Source: Candidatus Krumholzibacteriia bacterium (GTDB lineage: Bacteria; Krumholzibacteriota; Krumholzibacteriia; LZORAL124-64-63). Taken from it: a DNA stretch of 33,329 bases. Below the pieces are notes generated by a model. It worked only from the letters and a program-made list of their open reading frames with translations. It had not been told where the DNA came from and did no database searches. The stretch lies in the NCBI GenBank assembly GCA_024763215.1, contig JANTFX010000026.1, positions 1 through 33,329 of the forward strand. The letters are read 5' to 3'. Below, one piece after another: positions 16,799 through 26,769 of the stretch. Both the position numbers and the translations under genes were made by a program. The number at the start of each line of letters is the position of its first letter. Within the stretch, counting starts at the first letter, position 1.

Positions 16799-17794
16799 AT
16801 GAACCGCACGGCATTGAAGTGGGTTTTCACCCTGACCTGCACGCTGTACCTGTCCACGGTGGCTCTGGCGGGCGTGGTCGTGGATCCGGCCCTCCCGGAT
16901 TATCAGCCCCGCGCCAAGGTGACCGGCAAGATCAAGAGCATCGGCTCCGATACGATGAACAACGAAATGGCCCTGTGGGCCGAGGGTTTCCGCGGTTACC
17001 ACCCGCAGGTGAAGGTCGAGGTCGAGGGCAAGGGTTCTTCCACCGCTCCTCCGGCCCTGATCGCCGGCACCAGCACCTTCGGGCCCATGAGCCGCAAGAT
17101 GAAGAGCAAGGAAGTGGACGCATTCGAGAAGAAGTTCGGGTACAAACCGGTCCAGCTGCGGACCAGCATCGACATGCTTGCGGTCTACGTGAACAAGGAC
17201 AACCCCATCGCCGGTCTGACCCTGCAGCAGGTCGACGCCATCTTCAGCAAGACCCGCAAGGGCGGCTACCCGTCCGATATCCGCACCTGGGGCGACCTGG
17301 GCCTGACCGGCGAGTGGAAGGACAAGCCCATCGCCATCTACGGCCGCAACAGCGCGTCGGGAACCTACGGCTACTTCAAGAAGCACGCCCTGTTCAAGGG
17401 TGATTACAAGGACGAGGTCAAGGAGCAGCCCGGCAGCAGCTCGGTGGTCCAGGGCGTCGCCTCGGACAGGTACGGCATCGGTTACAGCGGCATCGGGTAC
17501 AAGACCTCCGACGTGAAGGTCGTGCCCCTGGCGGCCGAGGCTGGTGCGGACGTCGCATACGTTACCGCCGCGCCCGAGCACGCCTACTCCGGCGAGTACC
17601 CCCTGGCGCGTTTCCTGTACCTGACGGTGAACTACAAGCCCGGCAGCGAGCTGGACAACCTGCGCGCCGAGTTCCTGCGCTTCGTGTTCAGCAAGCAGGG
17701 CCAGGAAGTCGTCATCAAGGACGGTTACTTGCCGGTGCCGGCGGCGGTGGCTGCCAGCGAATTGAAGGTCGTGGGCGTCGATCCCGGTTTCTAG
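16799..17794 (+). CDS. pstS: PstS, periplasmic phosphate-binding protein
   Basis: This 331-residue solute-binding protein captures phosphate for the PstCAB transporter. The signal peptide ends near VALA-G, and no lipobox Cys is present, so the protein should be soluble in the periplasm. Phosphate-contact segments are visible: KSIGSDTMNN, AGTSTFGPMSRKM and GRNSASGTYGYF. It belongs to the Pseudomonas/Vibrio-type PstS branch more than the E. coli one. The ATG at 16799 is preceded by AAAGGAAGG. It is the first gene of pstSCAB, directly downstream of the phased repeats, so it should be induced by low phosphate. Confidence 0.94.
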   Translation: MNRTALKWVFTLTCTLYLSTVALAGVVVDPALPDYQPRAKVTGKIKSIGSDTMNNEMALWAEGFRGYHPQVKVEVEGKGSSTAPPALIAGTSTFGPMSRKMKSKEVDAFEKKFGYKPVQLRTSIDMLAVYVNKDNPIAGLTLQQVDAIFSKTRKGGYPSDIRTWGDLGLTGEWKDKPIAIYGRNSASGTYGYFKKHALFKGDYKDEVKEQPGSSSVVQGVASDRYGIGYSGIGYKTSDVKVVPLAAEAGADVAYVTAAPEHAYSGEYPLARFLYLTVNYKPGSELDNLRAEFLRFVFSKQGQEVVIKDGYLPVPAAVAASELKVVGVDPGF

Positions 17795-17804
17795 AAAGCA
17801 GGAC

Positions 17805-20402
17805 ATGGATCAGGAGCGGAAAGAGGAGCAGCGGAGCAGCTTCACCGGTCTGACGTTCAGAAGGAAACCCGCCACGCGGGTCCTGCTGGCCGATCGGTAT
17901 GCCGGTCGCATCATCACGGCCAGCGGCATCGGCGGGATCGTCGCCGTGTCGCTGGTCGGCCTTTTCCTCCTGTATGTCGCCCTGCCTCTGCTTTTGCCCG
18001 CCCATGTCGAGGCAGACAGGAAGCTGCCGGTCGTCGATGACTCGGCGCAGGTTCTGGCCCGCGAGGTGGACCGCTACGGACTGATGGTCTGGAGTCTGCA
18101 CGCCGACGGAGTCGTCGTGGTCAGGGAACTGGGCTCCGGGGGTGTGCTGGACCGGATCCAGGTCGCCGGTGATGCGCCCCTGACCTGCAGCTCCGGCGCC
18201 GGTGAAACCGGGGTGGCCATGGGGTTCGCCGACGGCACGGTCGTCATCGGCGGTTTCGGCTTCAGCACGGAATTTTTGTCCGGCAACGAGGAACCGGCGC
18301 AACTCGACAGCCTCGCCGCAGGCGAAACCAGGCCCTGGCGCGGCGGCGTCGTGACCCGGACGCCCGAGGGTCAGCTGCGCACGTTGAAATTCGACCTGGA
18401 CGCCCAATCCCCTCTGGCGGTCAGCGACACGGCCCTGGTGGCCATCGATCTGGTCGGTTCCGGCGCGGGGTATGTCCTGGCCGCGGTCGACGCCTCCGGC
18501 ATCCTGCACTACCGCAAGCTCACCGTGCGGACCAACATGCTGACCGGCGGCAAGACCCTGCGCAGTCGCGGCACCGACCTGCCCCTGGCCGACTGCGGCA
18601 TCACCGACCCTCGCCATCTGGCAGGATTGAAGATCAACGACACGGGCCGTGAGATCATCCTGGTGACGGCAGCGGGCCGTGCCTCCTTGCTGGAAGAGCA
18701 TAATGGCGAACTCGTACCCCAGCAGACGACGGACCTGCTGGAGGACCGGCCCGGCGCCAGGGTCACGGCCCTGGGGTTCCTGGCGGGGCATGTCTCTCTG
18801 GCCGTCGGGGACAGCGAGGGTGGCATATCGGTCTGGTTTCCCCTGGAAGGCAAGGACGGCCGGCCCGCCGGTCTGGCGCGGGCGCATGTGCTCGCGCCGG
18901 GACCGGATGCGGTGACCGCCCTGGCCGGTTCCCGGCGCTCACGGATGCTGGCCGCGGGTTTCGCCGATGGGACGGTGCGGGTCGTCAACGTGACAGCCGA
19001 ACGCATCCTGGGCGAGGCCGCGGCGACAGATGGTGCCGTGCGCGAGGTTACCCTGGCACCGCGGGAGGATCTCCTGCTGGCCGGTGGCGACAAGGGCCTG
19101 TCCCTGCTGGCGGTCGAAGCTCCCTACGGCGAGGTGAGCCTGCACACCCTGCTGGGCCGGGTGTGGTACGAGGGGTATGACCGGCCGGTGTACGTGTGGC
19201 AATCCAGTTCAGCCTCCGACAGCTTCGAACCCAAGATGAGCCTGGTGCCCCTGATCTTCGGCACCCTCAAGGCCACCTTCTATTCCCTCCTGTTCGGCCT
19301 GCCCCTGGCCCTTCTGGCGGCCCTGTACACCAGTGAGTTCCTGCCGCGCCGGCAGCGCTCCCGCATCAAGCCCGTCATCGAGATCATGGCCAGCTTGCCC
19401 AGCGTCGTGCTCGGTTTCCTGGCCGCGCTGGTCGTTGCTCCGCTGGTCGAGAACGTGGTCCCCCAGACTCTGGCCGTGCTGGTGTTGACCCCCGGCTTCG
19501 TGCTGCTGGGGGCCCACCTGTGGCAACTGCTGCCCCGGGATGCGGCCGCCCGCCTGGACTCCCTGCGCCCGGTGGCCATCCTGCTGGCCATGGCCCTGGG
19601 CCTGATGGTGTCCTGGCGCCTGGGCCCCGTGTTGGAAGGCGCGTTTTTCGGTGGTGACATCAAGTTGTGGCTGGACGGGCAGACCGGAAACGGCGCTCCG
19701 GGCTGGGCGGTCCTTTTTCTGCCGCTGGCCGGCATGACGGTGGGGTGGCTGAACGTCATGTACGGCGAGGATGTGATCCGCAGCCTGGATGCAGGCTGGT
19801 CCCATCGGCAGGTGGCCCTGGCCGACCTGTTGCGGTTCGTGGTGTCGGCCCTGTTCACGGTGGCGCTGGCCTGCTTCGTCGGCTGGTTGCTGGATGCGGC
19901 GGGTTGGGATCCACGGGGGTCCTTCCTGGGCACCTATGTGCAGCGCAACGCCCTGATCGTGGGCATCGCCATGGGATTCGCCATCATCCCCATCATCTAT
20001 TCCATCAGCGAGGACGCGCTGGTCTCGGTGCCCGACCATCTGCGGGCCGCGAGCCTCGGCGCCGGCGCCACCCCCTGGCAGACGGCCGTGCGCGTGGTGG
20101 TGCCCCCGGCCATGAGCGGGCTGTTCTCGGCTGCCATGATCGGCCTGGGCCGGGCGGTGGGGGAGACCATGATCGTGCTGATGGCCGCGGGCAATACGCC
20201 CATCATGGACATGAACATCTTCAACGGTTTCCGCACCCTGTCGGCCAACCTCGCGGTAGAACTGCCCGAGGCGGTGAAGGACAGCACCCACTACCGCGTG
20301 CTGTTCCTGGCCGCGCTGGTCCTGTTCGCCATGACCTTCGTGCTCAACACCGTGGCCGAGGGCGTGCGGCTGCATTTCCGCGGCAAGACCAAGAGGTTGT
20401 GA
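17805..20402 (+). CDS. pstC: PstC phosphate permease with large periplasmic beta-propeller insert
   Basis: This 865-residue permease subunit is far longer than E. coli PstC (about 320). TM1 is near residues 38-65. Residues about 75-455 form a periplasmic insert with WD40-like blades (for example GFADGTVRVVNV, LAVGDSEGGISVWFPL and LLAGGDKGLSLLAV). The permease core follows (about 470-860) with SLPSVVLGFLAA and the EAA-loop segment DHLRAASLGAGATPWQTAVRVVVPPAMSGL that docks on PstB. A further insert of about 100 residues splits the core. Similar propeller-bearing PstC proteins occur in gammaproteobacteria; the insert's role is unknown. It starts 10 bp after pstS, and its TGA overlaps the pstA ATG. 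Confidence 0.92.
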   Translation: MDQERKEEQRSSFTGLTFRRKPATRVLLADRYAGRIITASGIGGIVAVSLVGLFLLYVALPLLLPAHVEADRKLPVVDDSAQVLAREVDRYGLMVWSLHADGVVVVRELGSGGVLDRIQVAGDAPLTCSSGAGETGVAMGFADGTVVIGGFGFSTEFLSGNEEPAQLDSLAAGETRPWRGGVVTRTPEGQLRTLKFDLDAQSPLAVSDTALVAIDLVGSGAGYVLAAVDASGILHYRKLTVRTNMLTGGKTLRSRGTDLPLADCGITDPRHLAGLKINDTGREIILVTAAGRASLLEEHNGELVPQQTTDLLEDRPGARVTALGFLAGHVSLAVGDSEGGISVWFPLEGKDGRPAGLARAHVLAPGPDAVTALAGSRRSRMLAAGFADGTVRVVNVTAERILGEAAATDGAVREVTLAPREDLLLAGGDKGLSLLAVEAPYGEVSLHTLLGRVWYEGYDRPVYVWQSSSASDSFEPKMSLVPLIFGTLKATFYSLLFGLPLALLAALYTSEFLPRRQRSRIKPVIEIMASLPSVVLGFLAALVVAPLVENVVPQTLAVLVLTPGFVLLGAHLWQLLPRDAAARLDSLRPVAILLAMALGLMVSWRLGPVLEGAFFGGDIKLWLDGQTGNGAPGWAVLFLPLAGMTVGWLNVMYGEDVIRSLDAGWSHRQVALADLLRFVVSALFTVALACFVGWLLDAAGWDPRGSFLGTYVQRNALIVGIAMGFAIIPIIYSISEDALVSVPDHLRAASLGAGATPWQTAVRVVVPPAMSGLFSAAMIGLGRAVGETMIVLMAAGNTPIMDMNIFNGFRTLSANLAVELPEAVKDSTHYRVLFLAALVLFAMTFVLNTVAEGVRLHFRGKTKRL

Positions 20403-21909
20403 TGATGGGCAACGGACGCACATCGCCTCGCGCGACTTCCCTGCTGGCCCGGGGCGAGCCCATGGTGTGGCTGGCGGGGTTCGGCCTGGTGACCGGCCTG
20501 GTCATGGTCACGGTCCTGGTGGTGCTGGTCTTCTGGCAGGGCCTGACGACCTTCTGGCCCCGGCCGGTGGAGGAGATCACCACCCGCGGCGGCCGTGTGC
20601 TCATGGGGGAGGTTACCAGGCAGGAGGACTATCAGCCTGAGCCCGGTCTGGCGGGGGGGCTGGAGGGGGATGCGGCCCGGGCCGTTCTGGACGAACTGGA
20701 CCGCCAGGGCGGCCGCCTGCACCGCCGCCTGGTGCGGACCGGCAACTTCGAACTGACCGGGGAGCATTTCCGGTGGGTGGCTGACTACGATGTTGCCGCT
20801 GCTACCCGGCCCGGATGGGCCCTGGTCTTCGAGCGCATGGCGTGGGGGCGCTTCTACGGCACCCCCATCGCCTTCGTGGCCGGGGATTCCGTGCTGGCCA
20901 CGGCTCCGGAAAAGGTGTGGGAACTGTATCGGAAGCACCATCATGACCACCGCGTGGACCTGGACGGAGCAGCTTATGCCATGCGCACCCTGACGGCCGA
21001 CGGCGGGACCGAGGACATCGCCCTGGCGGACATCGTGCGCGCCTACCCCGCCAATCGCTTGTCCTTTGCGGGCAAGGTGGGGCTGTATCTGGCCCGCTGG
21101 GGAGAATTCCTGACGGCCGAGCCCCGCGAGGCCAACAGCGAGGGTGGCGTGTTCCCCGCCATCTTCGGGACGGTCCTGATGACCCTGGGCATGACGATCC
21201 TGGTGGTGCCCTTCGGCGTGATGTCCGCCCTGTACCTGAGGGAGTATGCCAAACAGGGCTGGTTGACCAGCGCCGTGCGCATCTCCATCAACAACCTCGC
21301 GGGGGTGCCGAGCATCGTCTTCGGGGTGTTCGGCATGGGGTTCTTCAGCTATTTCGTGGGGGGCCGTATCGACGCCCTGTTCTTCGCCGACCGGCTGCCC
21401 AACCCCACCTTCGGCACCGGCGGCATCATGTGGGCCTCGCTGACCCTGGCCCTGTTGACCCTGCCGGTGGTCATCGTTGCCACGGAGGAGGCCCTGGCCG
21501 CGGTGCCCGATTCCATGCGCGAGGGCTCCTTCGCCTGCGGGGCCACGCGGTGGCAGACCATCAGAAGGGTGGTCCTGCCGCGGTCGTTGCCGGGGATCAT
21601 GACCGGCGCCATCCTGGCCATGGCCCGCGGCGCGGGGGAGGTGGCGCCGCTGATGCTCGTGGGGGCGGTGAAGCTGGCGCCGGATCTGCCCCTGGATCTG
21701 CACTTCCCGTTCCTGCATCCGGAACGGAGCTTCATGCACCTGGGCTTCCACATCTACGACCTGGGTTTCCAGAGCCAGAACTCCGAGGCCGCCAAGCCCA
21801 TGGTTTTCACCACCACGCTGCTGCTCATGGGGATCGTCCTGTTCCTCAACGCCGCGGCCATCCTGCTGCGCAGCCGCCTGGCGCGCAAGTACACGGGGTC
21901 GAAATTCTG

Positions 21910-21910
<1 letters not shown>
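20402..21910 (+). CDS. pstA: PstA phosphate permease with enlarged first periplasmic loop
   Basis: The 502-residue permease (E. coli PstA is about 300) pairs with PstC. TM1 is near residues 18-45. A hydrophilic domain of about 175 residues of unknown function follows before the core helices start near residue 240 ([24 protein letters not shown]). The core carries [20 protein letters not shown] and the EAA loop [30 protein letters not shown]. The start ATG overlaps the pstC stop (TGATG), with GAGG upstream, and the stop overlaps the pstB start the same way, so the three genes are translationally coupled. Its large loop may contact the PstC propeller; that is inference. Confidence 0.92.
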
Positions 21911-22785
<875 letters not shown>

Positions 22786-22815
22786 CCCCGGCAAAGCAGG
22801 ACGCAGTCCAAACGC

Positions 22816-22842
22816 AGGAGGGGCCCCAGGGGCCCCTCCTTG
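22816..22842 (+). terminator. Terminator after pstB, possibly bidirectional
   Basis: A 12-bp perfect inverted repeat (AGGAGGGGCCCC, 22816-22827, with its complement at 22829-22840) lies 31 bp after pstB and is followed by only two T residues. It lies between pstB and the convergent barrel gene, so it may stop both transcripts. Confidence 0.6.
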
Positions 22843-22875
22843 TGGCAGCAAAGCTGCGCGGGAATGATGCCGGAG

Positions 22876-25152
22876 CTAGAAGCCCACCGTCATCCCGGTC
22901 GCGTAGGTCACGATGTTGCCGGTCAGATCGCCGTATACGTAGGTCTGGTCGTCCTGCAGGTCGACCACGTTGACCGAGCCGTACAGGGTGGCCCTCTGGT
23001 CCAGCTTGTAGTTCACGCCGAAGGTTCCTTCGAGGGTCGTGTAATCCAGATCACTGTAATCGCCGATCCCAGTGAAATCGTACGCGCCCTTGGAGTCGCC
23101 CACATGGTCCGGGCTGATGGCGACATCGGCCGGGATATCATCGGGCAGAGGCAGGTCGAAGGGGTCGAAGCTGCCCTTGGCGGTGGTGTACACGCCCTCC
23201 ATGAAGAAGCTGACCTTGGGCGATGCCGTCAGGTTGGCGTTCACGAAGAACACGTTGGTCGTGGTCGTGTAGTCGGACTGAGCGCTGGTCGATTCATACG
23301 ATTCAAGCCCCGCACCGGAGCCTTCGATGTGACCGCCTCAGCCGTCGAAGAACGGTGGGCACATGTTCGCGTTGGACTGCACCCACATGTTGTCCCAACC
23401 CAATGTGAACAGCAGCCGGTCGCTGGGCGCGGTCCACAGGTTGATGCCGGGGGTGAACATGTCCCGCGTGTACTCGTACACGTTCAGGTCGTCGTTCTTG
23501 TCGTGGGCGTAGTTGGCGAACGCGGAGATCGATGTCCTCGGCGAAAGCTGGTACGACCCGCGCAGAGCGAACTGGTGCGCCTGGCTGGGCATGTTGGTGC
23601 CGTTGCCGTAGCGCTGCCGCTGGTAGTAATAAACCCGGCCCTCGGCGGCGCCGCCGGTGTGGGCGCTGCCGGTGCCCTGCAGGCTGTGCTCGCAGCCGGC
23701 CCAGGGGTTCATGTACGGCTTGTCCACGTTGGTGTAGGTGTAGGTGAAGTTGTAGTTGCCCTTCATTCCCAGGCGGGCGTTGTAGCGCAGCTTCAACCGG
23801 TTGATGGTGGTCTTGTCGGCATAGGGCTCCGAGGGCACCAGAGTGGCGCCGTCGTTGCCGGGGTTTATGCCGTCGAAAATATAATTCGTCTGGTTCTGGG
23901 CCATGGCGTCCCGGTCGATGACCTGCAGGCGCCAGCTGAAGTTCAGATGCTTCCGCTTGGCCAGCTTCCAGTTCAGGTTCACATCGCCCTGGGTGACCGT
24001 GCGGTTGGCCGCGGAGATGCGGTTCCAGTCGAAGTCCAGGTTGCCGTACGTGGTGTCGTAGGCCCTGAAGTTCGGCAGGTCGACGAAGTAGTCGTCCACC
24101 TTGTCCTCGTAGGTCAGGAATCGGGCCGTCAGGCGCCAGTTCGGGTTCAACTTCACCGCGTAACCGGCGGAGAAGGCGTCCACCTTCCCCTCGATGTTGG
24201 TGAAGTCGTTGGTCGACTTGGTGTGGGTGTAGGAACCCTTGAGGGTCCCGGCCCGGTCCAGATCGACCTTCATGGCCACGTTGTGGACATCCTTCTCCGA
24301 ATCCGCGCTCTGTCCGTAGGGCAGGGTCACATCCTCGAAGATATCCCGGGAAGCGAACTCTTCCTCCGAACCGCCGTTGACCGGGTGGCTGGCGTTCAAC
24401 CACCGGCGCTCGGGAGCGCCCGTGTGGTCGTAGTAGTCCCGGCTCGTGTACTCGTACTGGACCGAGGCCTTGCCCACGGTGCCCTTGATGCCGGCGGTCC
24501 AGGTCTCGGTCCGCTGGTCGATGCGCTGGGCGTTGCTCTCCACGTGGCAGAAGGCGCAATGGTCGATGGTCATGGTCTGCTTGAACCCGCTGCGGGTCTG
24601 CTCGCCGTAACCGCCGTACACCTGGCCGCCTTCCATGAAGGGCAGATCCACCTTCACGTTCCCGTGGAACTTCTCGTACTGGATGAAGTACCGGCCCATG
24701 GGATCGTTGTCGGTGTGGTAGATCTGCTTGCCCCCGGGAACGAAGTTCCCGTCGGCATCCACGCTGGCTTCCTTGGCCTGCATGTTCTGCAGATAGTCGT
24801 GGTCCATGTTGTGGATGAACGAATCGTAGCCGAAGTCGGCCGAGATGTAGTTCTTGGTCCACAGGTTGAAGTCGATGCTCTTGGTGGAGTTGTCCCGATA
24901 GGTCAGGCCCACCGTGTAGAGCGTGTTGGGCGTGCCGCCGAACAGGTCCAGGACCATGTCCGCCATGACGTCCTCGAAATCTTCCAGGTTGACGTATTCG
25001 CCGACCCGCACGGGATTGTCCGTGGAGTCGCTGATGTGGGCTCCCGCGGTCGCGGTGCCCGTCACGAAACCACCGCCGTCGTCGGCCATGCCGACGGGCG
25101 CCCAGCAAACCAGCAGGGCCGCGATGGTCATGAGCAGGATTCGCTTGTGCAT
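22876..25152 (-). CDS. MtrB/PioB-like outer-membrane beta-barrel with in-frame TGA (predicted selenocysteine, U605) and a CxxCH motif
   Basis: Read through one in-frame TGA (23338-23340), the gene encodes 758 residues. It has a signal peptide (to about residue 23), then many alternating beta-strands, and ends in TVGF, the terminal Phe expected of Bam-inserted barrels. It follows the decaheme MtrA-like gene by 23 bp, which is the MtrAB porin-cytochrome arrangement. C199-A-F-C202-H203 is a haem-c attachment motif, unusual in a barrel protein. The TGA falls in a glycine-rich stretch, NMCPPFFDG-U-GGHIEGSG. Counting strands back from the C-terminus puts this loop outside the cell. The frame continues in good barrel sequence (VFFVNANLTASPKVSFFMEG) for 153 residues, and a SECIS-like hairpin follows the TGA. 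Termination there would lose the last strands and the Phe. Alternatives are a sequencing error or a recent nonsense mutation. GAGGTGA supports the start at 25152. Confidence 0.8.
23305..23323 (-). promoter_or_regulatory. Bacterial SECIS-like hairpin after the TGA of the barrel gene
   Basis: Counting from the base after TGA, nt 15-21 (AGGCTCC) pair with nt 27-33 (GGGGCTT), giving seven pairs including two G-U. They close a five-base loop GGUGC at nt 22-26. SelB-binding hairpins in bacteria lie in the coding region just downstream of UGA and carry a G/GGU in the apical loop. The loop position is identical to that in the SelW-like gene at 31690-31917. Confidence 0.6.
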
Positions 25153-25175
25153 TGTCACCTCGTCTTTCATGGCCG

Positions 25176-26162
25176 TTAGCGGTTCAGGGCCCGGCCCTGA
25201 CCGGTGATGGTCTGGGAGGGCAGGTCGGTGCCGTGGACTGACGCATGGCACTGGGTGCACTTGGTCAGCATCGAGCGCTTCATGCTGTCGTAGTGGGAGG
25301 TCCCACTCAACCCCTCGTAACCGGGATCGGCGTCCACGACGCCCGGAGGCGCGGAGTAGTCGCCTTCCCATCCCGCCAGGATGGTGTGGAAGTGCGGCTG
25401 ATGGCACTGCAGGCAGATGAACGGCTCGTTCTGCTTGAGCAGGTTGTTGGCCACCGCGCCGTGGGGATCGTGGCAGATCCGGCAGTCTTCCTCGACGGGC
25501 GAGTGCTCGAAGATGAAGGGGCCGGCGTACTGCGTGTGGCAGTTCAGGCAGGCGTCCCGCACCATTTCACCCTCGGCGATGCCCTGCATGTTGCCGCTGT
25601 GCACGTCATGGCACGAGGTGCAGGTCATGAAGCCTTCCTTGAGAGGATGGTGGCTGGGCAGCTGGAACTTGCCCTTGACGTCCTGGTGGCAGCTTTCGCA
25701 AAGCTGTTCCTGGGGCGCCTTGAGCAGGGCCTTGCCGTAGGTCCCGATATGGATCTGGTGGCAGGACAGGCAGGCCACGTCGTTCTCGGCGTGGGTGCTG
25801 GTGCCCCAGTTCATGGTGGTGCCTGTCTTGTGGCAGGCGAGGCACTTCTCCGCGCCGCCGTTGTCGGCGGTCGGCTTGAAGATGTCGGCCGGGTCCTCGG
25901 ATTCGGCATGGGCGCCTCCGGGGCCGTGGCAGGACTCGCAACCTGTGGCTTCACCGGGGTACTGGTAAGCCTGCAGGTTGCCGTGGACGGTCCGGCTCAT
26001 GGCCGGGCCGATGTCGTCGTGACATTCGAGGCAGGTCTCTGACCCCACATAGTTCCCCGTGTCGGCCATCGAGGAGCTTGGGGGCAGAACCAGAAGCACC
26101 ACACAACTCACAGCCAGCAGCCAGAGCAGGGGCGCCACCGGGCGGGTGATTTTTCGATCCAT
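25176..26162 (-). CDS. Decaheme c-type cytochrome, MtrA/DmsE family
   Basis: The 328-residue periplasmic cytochrome has a signal peptide (hydrophobic APLLWLLAVSCVVLLVLPPSSSMA) and exactly ten CxxCH motifs: CLECH, CESCH, CLACH, CLSCH, CESCH, CTSCH, CLNCH, CRICH, CLQCH and CTQCH. Many distal His residues are present for bis-His ligation. Ten haems in about 300 residues and the spacing are those of MtrA/PioA/DmsE, the electron wire that plugs into an MtrB-type barrel. ATG 26162 is preferred (GAGG at good distance) over an ATG six codons upstream. The barrel gene follows after 23 bp, so the two are co-transcribed. It should pass electrons between the inner-membrane cytochrome encoded divergently and the outer membrane. 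Confidence 0.93.
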   Translation of the reverse strand: MDRKITRPVAPLLWLLAVSCVVLLVLPPSSSMADTGNYVGSETCLECHDDIGPAMSRTVHGNLQAYQYPGEATGCESCHGPGGAHAESEDPADIFKPTADNGGAEKCLACHKTGTTMNWGTSTHAENDVACLSCHQIHIGTYGKALLKAPQEQLCESCHQDVKGKFQLPSHHPLKEGFMTCTSCHDVHSGNMQGIAEGEMVRDACLNCHTQYAGPFIFEHSPVEEDCRICHDPHGAVANNLLKQNEPFICLQCHQPHFHTILAGWEGDYSAPPGVVDADPGYEGLSGTSHYDSMKRSMLTKCTQCHASVHGTDLPSQTITGQGRALNR

Positions 26163-26769
26163 AGGTTCAAACCTCATCACGCTGGGGGTGATTGGTCATG
26201 ACTTGGCGGCGCGCAGCCGCAACGGGACGAAAGCAGCGCCATGAGCATTTCCGGCTGCCCTCGTGCAATGCCACAAGCCTCCTTTCCTGTCTGGCCTCTG
26301 TCGAATCCCAGGGGCCCAAGTGATTGTTAACGGATTATGCAATCCTGTTTTACTGGGGGAAAAATAGGCGACCAAACCCTGATGATTCCATGACAAATAT
26401 GATTAACTTGTTCCCGGGAAATAGGTTGTCATGTTGCTAAACTTGTCTAACTCGAATATGGACAATCGGTTGTCAGCCGATGAGAACCGGGATCAAGAGA
26501 AATTTTTTCTTCCCTGCTTTGGCCCTGCCGGGGCTGTGGGAGGGTTCGAAGTCCCATTAAAGCATAGCAGTTTAATATGTTTTAACTTATTCTAAATATT
26601 GAAGTTATGATGATATTGTCTTTGTGCGCGCGGCTGCCGATGATTAGATTTGTGACAAGTCGATGACCGGGTGCCCCGGCGGGATCTCCCTTGCCTCGGG
26701 CCTCGGTTCCTGATAAGAACGGGCTTCTGTTATTTTGCTGGCAGCCGCCAATCGAAAGGTCATTCAGCG
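26163..26769. other. Long divergent control region between mtrA-like and cbcL-like genes
   Basis: This is about 600 bp without a convincing gene. It is markedly AT-rich around 26330-26640. On the plus strand TTAACT-18 bp-TATGAT and TTTAAT-16 bp-TAAATA near 26570-26620 could be sigma70-type promoters. On the minus strand CATAAT within the small inverted repeat GGATT-GCAT-AATCC (26333-26346) may be a -10. A GG-N10-GC pair at 26681-26694 is a weak sigma54 candidate. I see no conserved riboswitch core. The length suggests several regulators act here. Confidence 0.4.

Noticed and set aside
22876-23253. A separate small gene for the 125 residues after the barrel's TGA
   Set aside because: It has no signal peptide and no ribosome-binding site, is in the same frame as the barrel gene, and supplies its final strands and C-terminal Phe.
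23338-25152. Barrel gene as a simple pseudogene cut by a nonsense mutation
   Set aside because: The frame stays intact on both sides of the single TGA, a SECIS-like hairpin follows it, and a second Sec gene is present. It remains the main alternative if reads or the sel genes disagree.
26681-26694. Sigma54 promoter before the CbcL-like gene
   Set aside because: GG-N10-GC and TTGC are present, but the -24 box is CGGGAT instead of TGGCAC and no upstream dyads are visible; too weak to call.
26163-26769. c-di-GMP riboswitch before the cytochrome genes
   Set aside because: Such switches precede multihaem genes in Geobacter, but I could not find the conserved core or paired stems on either strand.
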